64,000 nucleotides of DNA from Cephalotus follicularis. Lineage: Eukaryota; Streptophyta; Magnoliopsida; Oxalidales; Cephalotaceae. Shown piece by piece: positions 1-11,179 of the stretch; positions within the stretch are counted from its first letter, which is position 1, and each line of letters begins with the position of its first letter. A model generated the notes under the pieces. That model was given only the letters and a program-made list of their open reading frames with translations. It did not search any database and was not told where the DNA came from. The position numbers and the translations under genes are program-made. The stretch covers positions 16,573 through 80,572 of the forward strand of contig BDDD01005041.1 in NCBI GenBank assembly GCA_001972305.1. The letters run 5' to 3'.

Positions 1-1330
1 TTCCTCTTCTCTTTCCTCTCGGGAGCATTTCGTGAATGCTCCTGTCTCTCCTCCTGATGGCTTGACCAGGGCATCTTTTGCTTCCTGGCTGCCATCTCTT
101 CCTCGGCGTTGACATATCTCTCCGCTCTCTTTAGCAGGTCTGCCATGTCCTTGGCCGGTTTTTTCAACAGAGAGAAGGTGAACGACGAGTTATTTCTCAG
201 CCCATTGTTTAAGGCTGCCAGTGCAAAAGATGGCTCCAAGTCTTTCACTGTGAGGGATTCCTTGTTGAATCTAGTGAGGTAATCTCTCAGCGACTCATCT
301 TTACCCTGCACCACATTGATGAGGTGGGTAGAGTTTCTCCTCTGCGTGGTGCTGTTGAGGAACTTGGTTACGAACAGTTCCGTAAACTGATCGAAGCTCT
401 TCACTGAATTCCTCGTCAGGGTGAAATACCATGACTGGGCAGCTTCAGTCAATGTTGTTGGGAATCCTCGGCACAGCATGGCGTCCGAGGCCTGGTACAT
501 CCACATTGCTTGAATGTACGAGCGTACATGCTGGATGGGGTCCGTGGACCCATCGTACTTATCAAGGCTTGGGTATCGAAACCCACTGGGGACATGCTCT
601 GCCATGATCTCGGTCGTGAAGGGGTGGGCGCTAATATTTCGCACCTCGGATAGATGTCCCCTATGCTGTTCCACTCCTCGGAACCTCCTTTCCAAGTCTG
701 CAAGCCTTCTATTCACTGCTTGCTCCATATCTTCTATGTTCCTAGCCCTGCTAGAAACACGTGATCCTCCAGCTGCTGAGGCTGGGGGGTCAACTCTACT
801 TCCTCGCGCCGTGCCTGCTCTGCGCAGAGCATTGGAACAAACTTGTGCCTCCTCTGCTCCCCTGGCTTCCTGCCGAGGATCCACATCCATAGCCTGGTGC
901 CGAGGATGCACTCTCCTGGATCATTTGGGTGATCCCGGGCAGTCGAGGACTCTGCCCTCTGAGATGCATTGATCTCAGGCCTCCTTCCCAGGGGAACGTT
1001 GTCCCCTGACCGCTTGAGGGGAAGTTCGTCTCCCCTCGACGGGTTTCGCCTGGCACCTTGTGGGTGCCGTACCTCCACCTCTGGTCTGTGGGGACCAGAA
1101 ACTCCTCGGACCACTTGCTGAGCGGGCCCGACTAGTTGCTGTTGGTTGGCTAACGTGGTGACCAACAGATCAGTGATGCGCTTCATCCCTTGGAGGAGCT
1201 GATTGTGTTGCTCCCCTGTAACGGGAGCTTGTCCTTGGGCCGCTGCTTGGACGACTTCTGGGGGAGGAGCTGTGACCTCCTGTTGTTGGCTACCGGTGGC
1301 TCCAACCAGGTTGTTCTTCCTCGGAGGCAT
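1..1330 (-). pseudogene. gag gene of Ty3/gypsy element A (partial, frameshifted)
   Basis: Reading leftward from a start near 1330 (MPPRKN), the minus strand encodes a low-complexity Gln/Pro-rich N-terminus. From about 740 to the window edge it encodes a retrotransposon gag (capsid) domain, with the typical run SWYFTL, FDQFTELFVTKF and FNKESLTV. Gag would form the cytoplasmic particle that packages element RNA. The N-terminal part and the capsid domain are in different frames, with the break somewhere in 730-870, so at least one frameshift has occurred. The gene continues off the left edge, so pol is not visible. Its 5' LTR (1376-2362) and primer-binding site lie directly upstream. Style and LTR are close to element B, so the same Tat-like lineage is inferred. 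Confidence 0.85.
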
Positions 1331-1355
1331 GGTTGTTGGTGACTTTTTGCTGCGT

Positions 1356-1375
1356 TTCCCACAGACGGCGCTAAC
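1356..1375 (-). other. primer-binding site of element A
   Basis: Directly inside the LTR end the minus strand reads TTAGCGCCGTCTGTGGGA. The GCGCCGTCTGTGGG core is a common form of primer-binding site in plant Ty3/gypsy elements of the Tat type. The matching tRNA was not identified. It fixes the inner LTR boundary at 1376. Confidence 0.6.
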
Positions 1376-2362
1376 TGTTGATACAAAAATCATTCTCTCA
1401 ACAGTATCCTACGTGGAGGACTTTAATTTGTTAAGAGAAACGCTCGCAATGGATGCCTGGGAGGAAGACGTTGATCTCTGATACCTGCACAAGGTAACAA
1501 ACTGGTGGAAGGTCCAGGAGGTTGTTCTCCCGAGGACACTCCGACGCTCAAGTTAGACAATGTGCAGAGGATACAAGGTTCTTTGCAAGGTAAAAATGAC
1601 TGACCTTTGTTAAGGCTGTCGAACTGGTATTTATAGTGCTGCATTGTAACCGTTAGAGCGTGAAATGTGGAGGTGGTAACTGTCCCCTAAGGAAATGCCG
1701 AGGATCTCGGTCTTATCCCTTGATCTCCGCCAAATACTTCGCCTCTTTCCTTGTTGGTAGTTGATGATGACACTGCCTCGCTGTTTGGATATGGACGAAT
1801 CCCAGGAAATCAGGCAGATTTAATCCCCTTATCCCATAAACAAAGTGGAGGTCCTCTGTCGCAGGACTGCCGAGGAAATGAACTACGATACTGTTGCCGA
1901 GGTCATGGGCCTCTTGCTATTCCCTTTCGCTCCTCAGTTTTTGTCTTCTGGTACTTCCTCAGTGGTGTACGCTTAGGACGTCAGGTCCACTTACTTTCGT
2001 CTGAGGACGAGGTCTTTTTGGATAGCGTCGAGGAGAGGGTCTTCGGTATCTGTGTAGCGGGGGTATGTCCTCCGTCTCATGTCCAATAGACACTCCGGGT
2101 AGAGGAGGTCCTCGACATTGGTGCCCTGAAGGAGGTCCTCTGACCCGTAGCTTAAGTAAGCTCCTCGGCCCTGGTGTCTCATTATGAGCTCTCCAGAAAA
2201 AAGTTATCCTCGGCTCTGGGTCCGAGGAAGATGCCTTCTGCCAGATAAGCGTTCCTCGGCAGGGCCTTTGGCAAGTCTCTAACCCTTCTGGACAACTGGC
2301 TGAATCTTAGGAGGACACGTGTCCTTTTTAATATAAACAGATTTTTACCCTATCAGGTATCA
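1376..2362 (-). mobile_element. 5' LTR of element A
   Basis: This 987 bp block begins TGTTGATAC and ends GGTATCA on the plus strand, giving short inverted ends with TG..CA termini. It is homologous throughout to the LTR at 6194-7100, sharing for example the 'ctcaacag..gtggaggac' and 'cgaggatctcgg' segments. The gag body and primer-binding site on its left make it the 5' LTR of a minus-strand element. It is rich in CCTCGGC and GCCGAGG words. The far end of the element is outside the window, so no target-site duplication can be checked. Confidence 0.8.
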
Positions 2363-2982
2363 TGTTTTTAAAATTATAAAATATTTTTACTATATTTTTT
2401 AATACTCATATGTTAATAGAAAAAATGATTTTATTAAAAAAAATATTTTTTAGAGTGTATTTTAAATAATGAAAAGTATTTTTTGTATTTTACGACAAAC
2501 ACAAAAAGAAATATATCATATTTTTCGTGAAAAAGTATTCCATTGATAATCAAATGGAGCAGTATCAATTTTATCCCTCTCACACGTGCCATATATATTT
2601 TTTTATTAAAGCACATAAAACCCCGTGGATTGCATGGCTATTCCTAGAATAAGAACCCATCCGATTGACAAAGACATCTGTTGGTGCAAATGATACACAC
2701 CTGTAAAGCCTATTATTCGCTTTCTCCACTACTCTCAACATAATAAATGAAGCTCTCACAGTCTCTCAATCCACTCCAGGAGAAATCATCACCGCACTGG
2801 AAAGTCTTCACTGTTCATACCTGTACCTGCCCAAATCATAAATCACAAAGGTTTACTCTCTCTAACTCTCTCTCCCTCTCTCTCTCTCTCGAGGATGCAA
2901 GGCAATAGTAATTAACTTTAAAATCTGCCTACAATTGCAGCAAATTGATCATTTTCGGTTTTAATAACCGAACCGACATTAG
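2363..2982 (+). promoter_or_regulatory. IPK1 upstream region (promoter and leader)
   Basis: About 620 bp separate the LTR of element A from the IPK1 start codon. The first 250 bp are AT-rich, with a TATA-like stretch (catatatattttttt) near 2589. A CT-rich tract lies at about 2862-2891. A short upstream ORF of six codons plus stop (ATG at 2895-2897) lies just after it. A possible leader intron (GT near 2849, AG at 2939-2940) would remove both the CT tract and this ORF, so their place in the mature leader is unknown. No transcription start can be fixed from sequence alone. Confidence 0.5.
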
Positions 2983-5415
2983 ATGGAGTTGATCTTAGAG
3001 CAAAAAGACGCAGTTGATTGGGATTACAGAAATGAAGGCGCTGCTAATCTTGTCCTCGCTTACACCGGATCATCTCCCGCTTTTGTAGGTTAACTTCCAC
3101 ATTTCGATTCCTTTTTTTTTTTTTTAATTTCAATTCAAGTACTAGCAGTACTATTTTTTTTCCATATAATGTAAAAGTTTGTATTTTGAAAAAAATTAAT
3201 TGTTTTTATTAAGGTTGGGAAAGTGATGCGGATACAAAAGGCAGCAAGAAAAAATGAAAACATAAATTGTAGTGCGTCATATTTAACAACGCATGAGAAG
3301 CTTCTATGGAGAGATAATGAAGAGCTACTCTCATCACCAAACAAAGAGATTGTGGAGCAATTATATGTGAAGCATGTTATCAGCCCATTGTTGGGTCCCA
3401 AACATGTTGATCCTGGGGTATAATTTTTTTTTTTTTAATGATAAGTAACAATTTTAATTACTTGCAAATCTTAGTAGCTTTTTCGCTTCTAATTGCTGAT
3501 ATTATATTTTTGGTTAACTTGGCAGATGCGTGTTCTGGTAACAAGGGAATTCCTTGAATGTGTTGCAAAGAATGTGGCATGTCAGCGTCCTAGGTGGCGA
3601 GTTGATGCCGCTGAGGTTGATTCTCATCGTGACTCAGTGATTATCATGTCCGATCATTCGCTATTTTGTCACAGTTAATTACCATCTCCTGTTCCATATT
3701 TAAAAAAAATTAGGTTTCTGGTAGTTATTTCTTTCAATATGTAGAAGCAAATGGCCAATGTGCGTTTATTGCTATGCTAAATTTCACTTCAAGAAACTGA
3801 GGAAATCAGAATTTTTGAGTTGGTTAAACAAGCAAGTGATGTATATGATAAGCAGTTTGTTAATGAAGTTTTTAATTTATTCTTTCATAATTTTTATAAG
3901 ATTGGTGGTTTTTAAAATTCTTTTTCTTTTCAGGTACTGTTAAAGATGAACCTTGCATATCTATTGAGATTAAGGTGCTTTCCTATTATTGTGTCTTGTG
4001 CTATGTTTGTTCACTGGGATTTATTGTTATTGACTGCAAATCTATCTTGTCTAAGTTTTATAACTTTCCTATTTCTTTCCATAAAGTAGCCCAAATGTGG
4101 ATTTCTCCCAACTTCAAGATTCATAGCCGAGGAAAATGCAAACAAAAGGAACGTAACTCGTTTCAGAATGCACCAGCTCTTGAAGTTGCATCATCATGAT
4201 GTAATTTTCCATCCTTTCTTATTTCTAATTATTGTCAAAGGTCTATAATCAATGGACTTCATACTTAAATTATACTATTAATAAACTTGAAGGCTTGCTG
4301 TGTCTCATACTCTTCAAAGAATATGATATAATTTCTCATTATCAGGCTTTTTTTTATGTCTTTTCACATATAACACCATGTTAGATGATTTTAATGTCAT
4401 TTTTTCCCACAATTTGTTCTAATTGAAACATATGCCAAACTATATCACAGATATCAGAATTAAGTGAATACGATCCACTGGATCTGTTCTCCGGCTCGAA
4501 GGATAGAATTTGTAAAGCTATTAAGGCCCTTTATGCAACCCCTCAGAACAATTTCCGCGTATTCTTGAACGGTTCTCTTATATTTGGGGGCTTGGGAGGT
4601 GGCACAGACAGTACAAATTTTATGACGGGAGAAGCATTTGAAGATGTACTTAAGTGTGTAATTCAGGCAGGTGATGGCCCACGTACAATGAGCTTTATAC
4701 AGCTCATTGCTGAGACTGTTTATAGTTCTGGAGTACTGGATCAACTTCTAGAAGTCCAAAAGCTTGATAGTTTTGACATTGAAGGGGCAATTCATGCGTA
4801 TTATGATGTTATATCTCAGCCTTGCATGGTATGTAGAAAACTTGTTGGAAAAGAGGTGCAACAAATATATACTTCTTTGCATTCCATACCCATGAATGAG
4901 AGCTTGAAGATTGTGAAGGACTTTTTGATAGCGGCAGTGGCAAAGGATTGTAGTTTGATGATCAGTTTTAGACCTAGAAAAGATGGAGAATCAGGATCTT
5001 CATTTGATAATGTGTTCCTAAAGTCAACCAACCAAACTTTTGATTACAAGGTAAACAATCTTTTACATATGCTATTCATCTTTCACAGTTGGAAGGCTTT
5101 TGAATATCTCATTAGACTTGCAGCATGCCATCTTTTTTTTTTTTTTTTATATTTTATTTTTTAGCATGCCATCTTTTATATATATCAAAGTGGATTGTTT
5201 TCTATCTTTTCTGAGTTGACTTTTGTAGATTTTCATCACAATGTGTTCTTTCTTATGACACCTAGGTGTGTTTTATTGACCTGGATTTGAGACCTCTGAG
5301 TAAGATGGAGTACTATTATGAATTGGACAAGAAGATCGTCAGCTATTATACTGAGATGGTGAAAACGGAGCATAGAGCAGAGGATAGCATGGAGGCTTAT
5401 GAAACTACATGTTGA
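2983..5415 (+). CDS. IPK1: inositol-pentakisphosphate 2-kinase (IPK1), 7 exons
   Basis: The enzyme phosphorylates inositol pentakisphosphate at position 2 using ATP, the last step to phytate (InsP6). Seven GT-AG exons read through without a stop: 2983-3084, 3214-3417, 3526-3673, 3934-3974, 4090-4200, 4451-5050 and 5266-5415. They give 451 residues, about the usual plant length. Visible family features are the nucleotide-loop region NEGAANLV (17-24), DHSLF, EIKPKCGF (163-170), RFRMHQ (189-194), LDLFSG (212-217), FLNG (240-243), an HCCH zinc site (His317, Cys327, Cys330, His346) and FIDLDLRPL near Asp407. The ATG chosen matches the family N-terminus (MELILEQKDA). It is the only host gene that looks intact here, lying between two minus-strand retroelements. 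Activity is inferred from the family. Confidence 0.96.
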
Positions 5416-6193
5416 GATGCAACTCTTTGTCAGATAGAAATATAATTTTAGTAGACTGACTTTGGTTAATCTTGTGTGTATTAAAGGGAGGTAAACTGTT
5501 GGCAATTGTATGAAAACTTGTCTCTGCCCTTAAGAATTCAAGGGCTAGAAAATTTGACTTCTCTTACATTGGAAGGATTGGTTGTTCAGATTACCTTTAT
5601 TGTCATAACAGAGTTTTAATATCATGGAAACGCCTAGTCCCTTTTGAGACGTGCACAACTTCAGTTATTCATTCTGTTTAACTTGTATGTATTCTGCAAG
5701 GTAATTACGGTCTATGATCACCTGAGAAAGCCATGTATGTTACCAATTGCTTTCTAAATACTGACTTTAACATAGCTTATTATACTGAATAATCAGCGAG
5801 CCTGAAGCCATTGCGTGTAAAGTGATTAGGATCTGCAGCCAATACTGAAGGTTGTGCGCTATATTTCAGCCGTGCTAGTATCTCAATCAGTTCACAAACA
5901 TGCATTCCTAATATTGGCTGCAGTTTAAGGCTTAAGGTCATGCCATGTGCTTGACTAGGAGTTGTCAAAGGTCTCTCTCTCTCTCTCTCTCTCTAATTTG
6001 AAGGTTCGAGTAAACAACAAAAGGGGACATAATTTAAAGTTTGAAGATAACTTTGAGCAATTTGAACAAAATGGGACATAATTTAAAGTTTGAAAATAAA
6101 TTTAAGTGATTTTTTTTATGTTTGACGTGTTTTCCATTACATTGAATGGGTGTTTAGTAGTTTATGATTTTTTCGATGTTTCTGTAAATTTTG
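5416..6193. other. IPK1 3' region and intergenic DNA
   Basis: No coding sequence is seen. The first few hundred bases are probably 3' UTR. A CT dinucleotide run lies at 5972-5994. A 49 bp segment starting at 6024 (gggacataatttaaagtttg) is repeated in tandem at 6073. The stretch ends at the outer edge of the element B 3' LTR. Confidence 0.6.
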
Positions 6194-7100
6194 TGTTAAT
6201 GCAAAAATTCTTCCTTCAACAGCACCTTGCGTAGAGGGGTTTTATTTGTTGAGGGAAACGCTGTTTGAATACTCCGAGATGAAGGTTGAGGATGACTATG
6301 TCAATGTTTTTCCTGCACAGAAGAGCAAACACGTTAAAGGTCCAGGAAGTTGTTCTCCCGGGGACACTCCGACGCTCAAATTAGGTTTTGCACCAAGAAA
6401 ACAGGGTTCTTTGAATGTAAAAATGGTTGACCTGAGATATGTTTTTTATTCTTGTATTTATAGTGCTGGTTTGTAATTGCATGGGCGTGTAAATCGGAGG
6501 TAACTGTTGTGCCCCTAGGAAAATGCCGAGGATCTCGGGCATGTCCCTTGATCTCCGCCTGGTTTGGTGGTAAACTTCCTACTTGGTGCTTATCATATCT
6601 TAGCCTTCCTTATTTATAGAGATTGACTCTTGGAATATAGACTGGATTTGCGGCATCATACAGAAGAGGAGGAGGAGGAAGAGGGTGAGGATGAGAGAGG
6701 TCCTCTGATCTCCTGTCCGCTTCAAGGTCTTCAACGTCTGGAGCTTGTGCCTGGTGCACTGGGTCCTTTGCCATACTGCCGAGGATGAGGTCTCCTTTGA
6801 TACGGCTGAAGAGGAGGTCCTTGGCACTGGTGCCGTGGAGGACGTCCTCTGCCTTATATCCAAGTAAGAGCTCATCGGGAAGAGGAGGTCCTCGGCATTG
6901 GTGCCGAAGAGGACGCCTTCTGCCATGTAAGAGCTCCTCGGCTCTGATGTTAGGTGAGGGTCTCCTCACCTGCTTCTCTGACCTATTTTACTAAACTTCC
7001 TCTGACCAGAGTCTATGTAAGCTTCAAAGCTCCTGGACACTTGGCTGCGTTTGTTGAGGACACGTGTCCTTGTTGTATTAATAAACTTTTTCCCATATCA
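6194..7100 (-). mobile_element. 3' LTR of element B
   Basis: This 907 bp block starts TGTTAATGC and ends CATATCA on the plus strand. It is homologous to the 5' LTR of element A but clearly diverged, so the two are not a pair from one insertion. It contains repeats of GGTCCTCGGCATTGGTGCC type at about 6690-6950, each self-complementary in part. Transcription from this LTR would run leftward, antisense into the 3' end of IPK1. Confidence 0.8.
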
Positions 7101-7118
7101 TATGCCCCCCTGGTTCTT
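7101..7118 (-). other. polypurine tract of element B
   Basis: The minus strand reads AACCAGGGGGGCATA directly before the LTR. A G-run at this place is the usual plus-strand primer and supports the call of 3' LTR. Confidence 0.65.
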
Positions 7119-7516
7119 CTTCTTTAATCGTAGTCAGAGGAGGAGGAGCAGAGCTGGGAGTCGCGACTCGGGCTGAACTACTCTGAGGAATTTTACATAA
7201 GCTTTTCCACGTGTGAATGAGCCGAGATCTGAGGTATTGCTTTTGATGATCCTCTGACACAAAACTGAGTTTGCTTGAGCAGAGGAGGGAAACTGACCTG
7301 AGAAAAATTGCATGGTTGGATCCATCTCTGTTAACGGGCTTCACATCATGGGCCCAAATCCTATACCTTTAAGTAGCGTATCGAGCACGACTCTCACGTG
7401 GCATAACCTGCGCGTCTCCTGCCTCTGTCTCTTCGTTTCCCACGTCTGATTTGACGGTTCGCTCCTCAGCCGTTGGATTCGTGTGATGTGGAGGGCCAGG
7501 ATCCGAGCTTTGGGTC

Positions 7517-7524
7517 TATAAAAG
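7517..7524 (+). promoter_or_regulatory. TATA box of the antisense extra gene
   Basis: TATAAAAG lies 210 bp before the ATG at 7734, followed by a CT-rich leader. It is on the strand opposite to the retroelement and suggests the extra gene is transcribed from its own promoter. Confidence 0.6.
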
Positions 7525-7733
7525 GAGTCGTTTTGTTGCAGAAAAAACTCTTTGCTTTCTTGATCTCCAATCTTCGTCTTCTTGCTGAGAGCTGCCCAGA
7601 TTTACAGTGCTTTCCAAACTTTCTTGTTTTGCCGTCCTTTCATCAAGGTTCTTAGTAAGTTTCTGTCGTCTTCTTGCTGTTCTAAGTTGGTCCAGGATTT
7701 CTTTAGCCTTTTCTTTCTCTCTGTCTAAAGTTA

Positions 7734-10173
7734 ATGGCTAGTCAAGAACAAACCAGTGGGTCTTCTTATTGTTCTCCCTTAGCGGTCGAACCATTGGCCA
7801 TGGTGGTTTCCACCGTCGAAAGACCACTTGGCTTCGAAGGTAGCCTAAGGGCTGCGGTGGGTGACCCTGTTGCTCCCACCACCGAAGCTAACCCCCCAGC
7901 TTCTGAATGTTGCTTCGAGGTTATCACCCTCTCTCGTGATGAGGTGAAGGGACTCTCTGAGAAATACAACTTCCCTCGTGGGCTGACGTACAGCCTTCCC
8001 TCTGATCCTCGGATGGTCACCATGAGCAGAGAGGGTCTTTTTGTGATCTTCAATGAGGCGCTCTCTCATGGCCTGAGGGTTTCAATACCCTCTTTCGCCA
8101 TCTCGGTCTTGAAACACTTTAGTCTCTACCATTCACTTTTTCAACCTCAGTCTTGGAGCTTCATAATCGGCTTCCTCGTCAAATGCATCGAGTCAAAGGT
8201 GGACGTGACGGTGAATCTTTTTAAAGAGTTTCACGTCCTCTCGGCCACGCCAAAGAAGAGCGGGTATTTTTTCAAGTCCCGTTCTGGCATAAAAAAGCTT
8301 ATATTCAACCTTACCAAATCCATTGAAAACTGGAGGAGGAGGTATTTCCTGATAAAGGACTTTGAAGGGTTCACTCCCTCTCCCTGGTATGATTCTATGG
8401 ACACGTCATCTCTGAATAAGAGGTCCCGCTTGACCTCGGTGGAGAAGATGGGCTTCAACAAACTCCTGGCCCTTGAGCTAGAGGAGGTGAACTCCACTGT
8501 TCGTGAGGATCGTCTACTCCAGGCTGGGCTGAGCGTGGTCCTCAGCCAAGAATCCCACTCGGATGAAGCTGAGAAGGACATCTCAGAGGGAGAGGGAGCT
8601 CAAAATAGTCCTATGCCCCCAGTGTTGGAGGAAAGCTGTATAAAGCCTTTGTCTCCTCCACTGCTAAGTTTAGTGTCACTTTCATTTTTCTTACATTTTG
8701 AATCACTGACCTTGATCTCAACGTTTTCTTTCAGCAATGGCTCCTCGTCGTGACTTCTCTGCTATTTTGAAGGCTACTGAGAAGAGGAAAGCGCCTGTTA
8801 CAGGATGATCAAAGCAAAAAGGGAAAAGTCCCTCGGCCGAGGGACCAAGGCCGCAGACCAAGGCTCCTCCACCTGTTAAGGTATCTACTGCTGCTCCCGA
8901 GAAGAGGAGAGAAGCGAGCAAGAGGACCGTAGATGAGATCTCTCCCGGCGATGATCATGTTCCTCTGATGAAGAAGAACAGGAAGGGGAAAAGTGCTGAG
9001 AGCGCCAGAAAGGGGAAAGAAGCTGAGGATGTCGCTTCCCTTGGAGCGAGTTCTCAAGATCCCATCATAATACCTCCCACCCGAGAGGTGGAGGATATGC
9101 TCAACAATTTTGAGGCTTTAGACTGCTCCAAACTGCATTTGAATGCACCCGGGGTTCCTCAGGCGGTCAGTCAGTTGGTCTTTTTTCCTCTGGAGATGAG
9201 GCGAGAGAAAAATGGTCCAACGAGAAGTTGGTAACTCAATGTTTCTGAAGCAACTTGAGGGTATATGAATTCTTCCTCTGCTACCCCAATTTTTCTTTTA
9301 TCTCTCTTTTTTTTTTTTTTACATTCACTGACAGATATGCTTCTCTGACAGGCTCTAAACAACACCCAACTGCTGGTTGATAATTTCTCTACCGTTGTTG
9401 CAAGGGATAGGGAGTTGAGGGTTAACATGGCAGCGTTGGAAGAGACTACTCGCTCCGCCCAAGCCCAACTGAACAAAGTCCTTAAGGTTCGGGACTCTTT
9501 GGTTGAGGAGAAAAAGCAAGCTGTTGAGGATTTGGAGGAGGAGAGGGCTAACAGGAAGGAACTGTAAGCAAAGCTCGACTGTACCAAGGAGAGGTGCTAC
9601 GATCTGGTATCAAAACTTGATCACCAGCATAATAAGGATGCGGATCAACTGAGGAGGGAACGGCACAAAGCCGTGGTCGACTTCAAATCCTCAGATGAAT
9701 TCAAAGAGCTGATGAAAACCTCCGTGGAGGATTTCAAGGCCTCAGATGAGTTTGAGGAGGCGGTGTTTGAGGAAGCGGCCGAGTACTTCCGTCGGGGCTT
9801 CTATGCTTGTAGGAACTGGATCTCTTCCCTTCATCCAGATGCCTCACTGGATGGTGTTGTATATGGTCCGTCGACCAGAACCTTTGACTTCTATCCTGAG
9901 GGAGTCGATGAGGAGGAAGAGAAGCTCCATCTTGAGTTGGAGGAGAGGATCTCGTCTGCTATGGGAGACGAGCTGATAACGACCGGGTCTCCAGACTTGG
10001 TTATCCTGCCCTCGGATCCTGCCTTGGCCTCGGATCCTGCTTTGGACTCCTCTATCATCCCCTCCTCTTCAACTCTCATGGATCCTTCCTCTGGGCTCGA
10101 GGTTCCTCCTCTTCCTCATACCGACGCCTTCTGCACTCCTCTGCCCAAGCATGAAGATCCTCCCCAGCCCTAG
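7734..10173 (+). pseudogene. antisense extra ORF of element B, gypsy-type transposon protein family (PF04195-like), broken
   Basis: The function of this family is unknown. Its genes are found inside plant LTR elements, on the antisense strand in Tat-type ones. The first exon (7734 to about 8637) encodes the globular domain: LSEKYNFPRGLTYSLPS, REGLFVIFNEALSHGLR, RRRYFLIKDF. A GT at 8638 and AG at 8733-8734 give an intron that restores the frame to MAPRRDF at 8737. The second exon runs to about 9230 and has a TGA at 8806-8808. The third (9352-10173) is a coiled-coil region, then YFRRGFYACRNW and an acidic, Pro/Ser-rich tail, with a TAA at 9565-9567. The exon 2/3 joint does not keep frame under the obvious splice sites. 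Both stops fit C-to-T changes in CGA and CAA. Confidence 0.7.
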
Positions 10174-11175
10174 TTTTTCCTTACTGCTTTGATCTTGTAA
10201 CAGTTTCTAATTTTTGATGAACTTGTAATTTCTCCAATTTATAAATGAAAAAAGACCTTTTTGCATTCTCGGATCTTGTCTTTGATTAGCTTCTTGTATT
10301 GTGTACTTGAGCTCTGCATATATACATGTGTTGACAATTTCCTTAGGAATTTTAACTTAGCCCGAGTTATTGACTCCTCGTATATGTGATCGCTTAAGCT
10401 TGGTAGTCCTCGTAGGACACTTTATTTCAAAAATGCTTAAGTAATTTTAACTTAGTATTTACGAGTTTTACTGTGTTCGTAGATTAAGATCTTGGTCTGC
10501 TCGGACAAGTTCCTATGGGTTTGCCGAGCAGAGTATCGTCTGACCCATTAGATTTTAGGACAGGCCGACTGAGCTTGCAGTCCACATAGAGACACTTGTA
10601 TTAAAGTGCTTAGTTCGATGAACTTGATCATTGCGAGTTCCCATGGATTCGCCTTTCAAGACACGACTTTAGGTCTGGTCAATCAAGTTCTCATGGTGTT
10701 GCAGACCAGTTTTTACTCCCTGGGGAGTCTTATTGCTTCATTGGAAGTCTTTTGGTGCTCCTCGGAAGGAGTATTTTGTTGCTCCTCAGAAGGAGTCTTT
10801 TGTTGCTCCTCGGAAGGAGTCTTTGTTGCTCCTCCGAAGGAGTCTTTGTTGCTTCTCAAAATGAGTCTTTGTTGCTCCTCGGAAGGAGTCTTTTGTACGT
10901 ATGGTTTTTGGTGCTCCTCGGAATGAGTCTTTATTATCGTTAGTCTGGTCGAGACCTCTGCCAGTGTTTGTTCTCTGCTAAGGGAGTTGACTTGTGGTTG
11001 TTCAGAGGTTTAAAGACATGAACATTGGGCCTTTGGTCCCTTGCAAACTTGGAACTATGATACTGAACACAAATTTTGAAGAAAAATTCAGCTTTATATC
11101 CTCTTTCAATTTCTGTACATCTTACAATCATTGATAGTACTTCCTCAAATGCTCGGCATTCCAAGCTCTGGAAAT
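10174..11175. other. non-coding segment between the antisense gene and pol
   Basis: About 1 kb with no credible ORF. It holds AT-rich 3' UTR-like sequence after the antisense gene, then the palindromic minisatellite at 10754-10928, and then sequence merging into the C-terminal end of the integrase on the minus strand. Confidence 0.6.
10754..10928 (+). repeat. palindromic minisatellite, about 23-24 bp unit
   Basis: Six adjacent units, and a seventh after a short gap, of the form TGCTCCTCGGAAGGAGTCTT are visible. The core CTCCT..GGAAGGAG is self-complementary, so each unit could form a small hairpin. The array sits downstream of the antisense gene and outside any visible coding region. Confidence 0.85.
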
Positions 11176-11179
11176 CTCT

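Noticed and set aside
1376-7100. IPK1 inside one retrotransposon as a captured gene between LTRs A and B
   Set aside because: The LTR bodies lie outside the interval: gag of A is to the left and pol of B to the right. The LTRs are clearly diverged and IPK1 keeps its introns, so these are two separate insertions.
8231-8581. Minus-strand ORF opposite the antisense gene
   Set aside because: It is the complement of the conserved plus-strand coding domain and has no recognisable motif.
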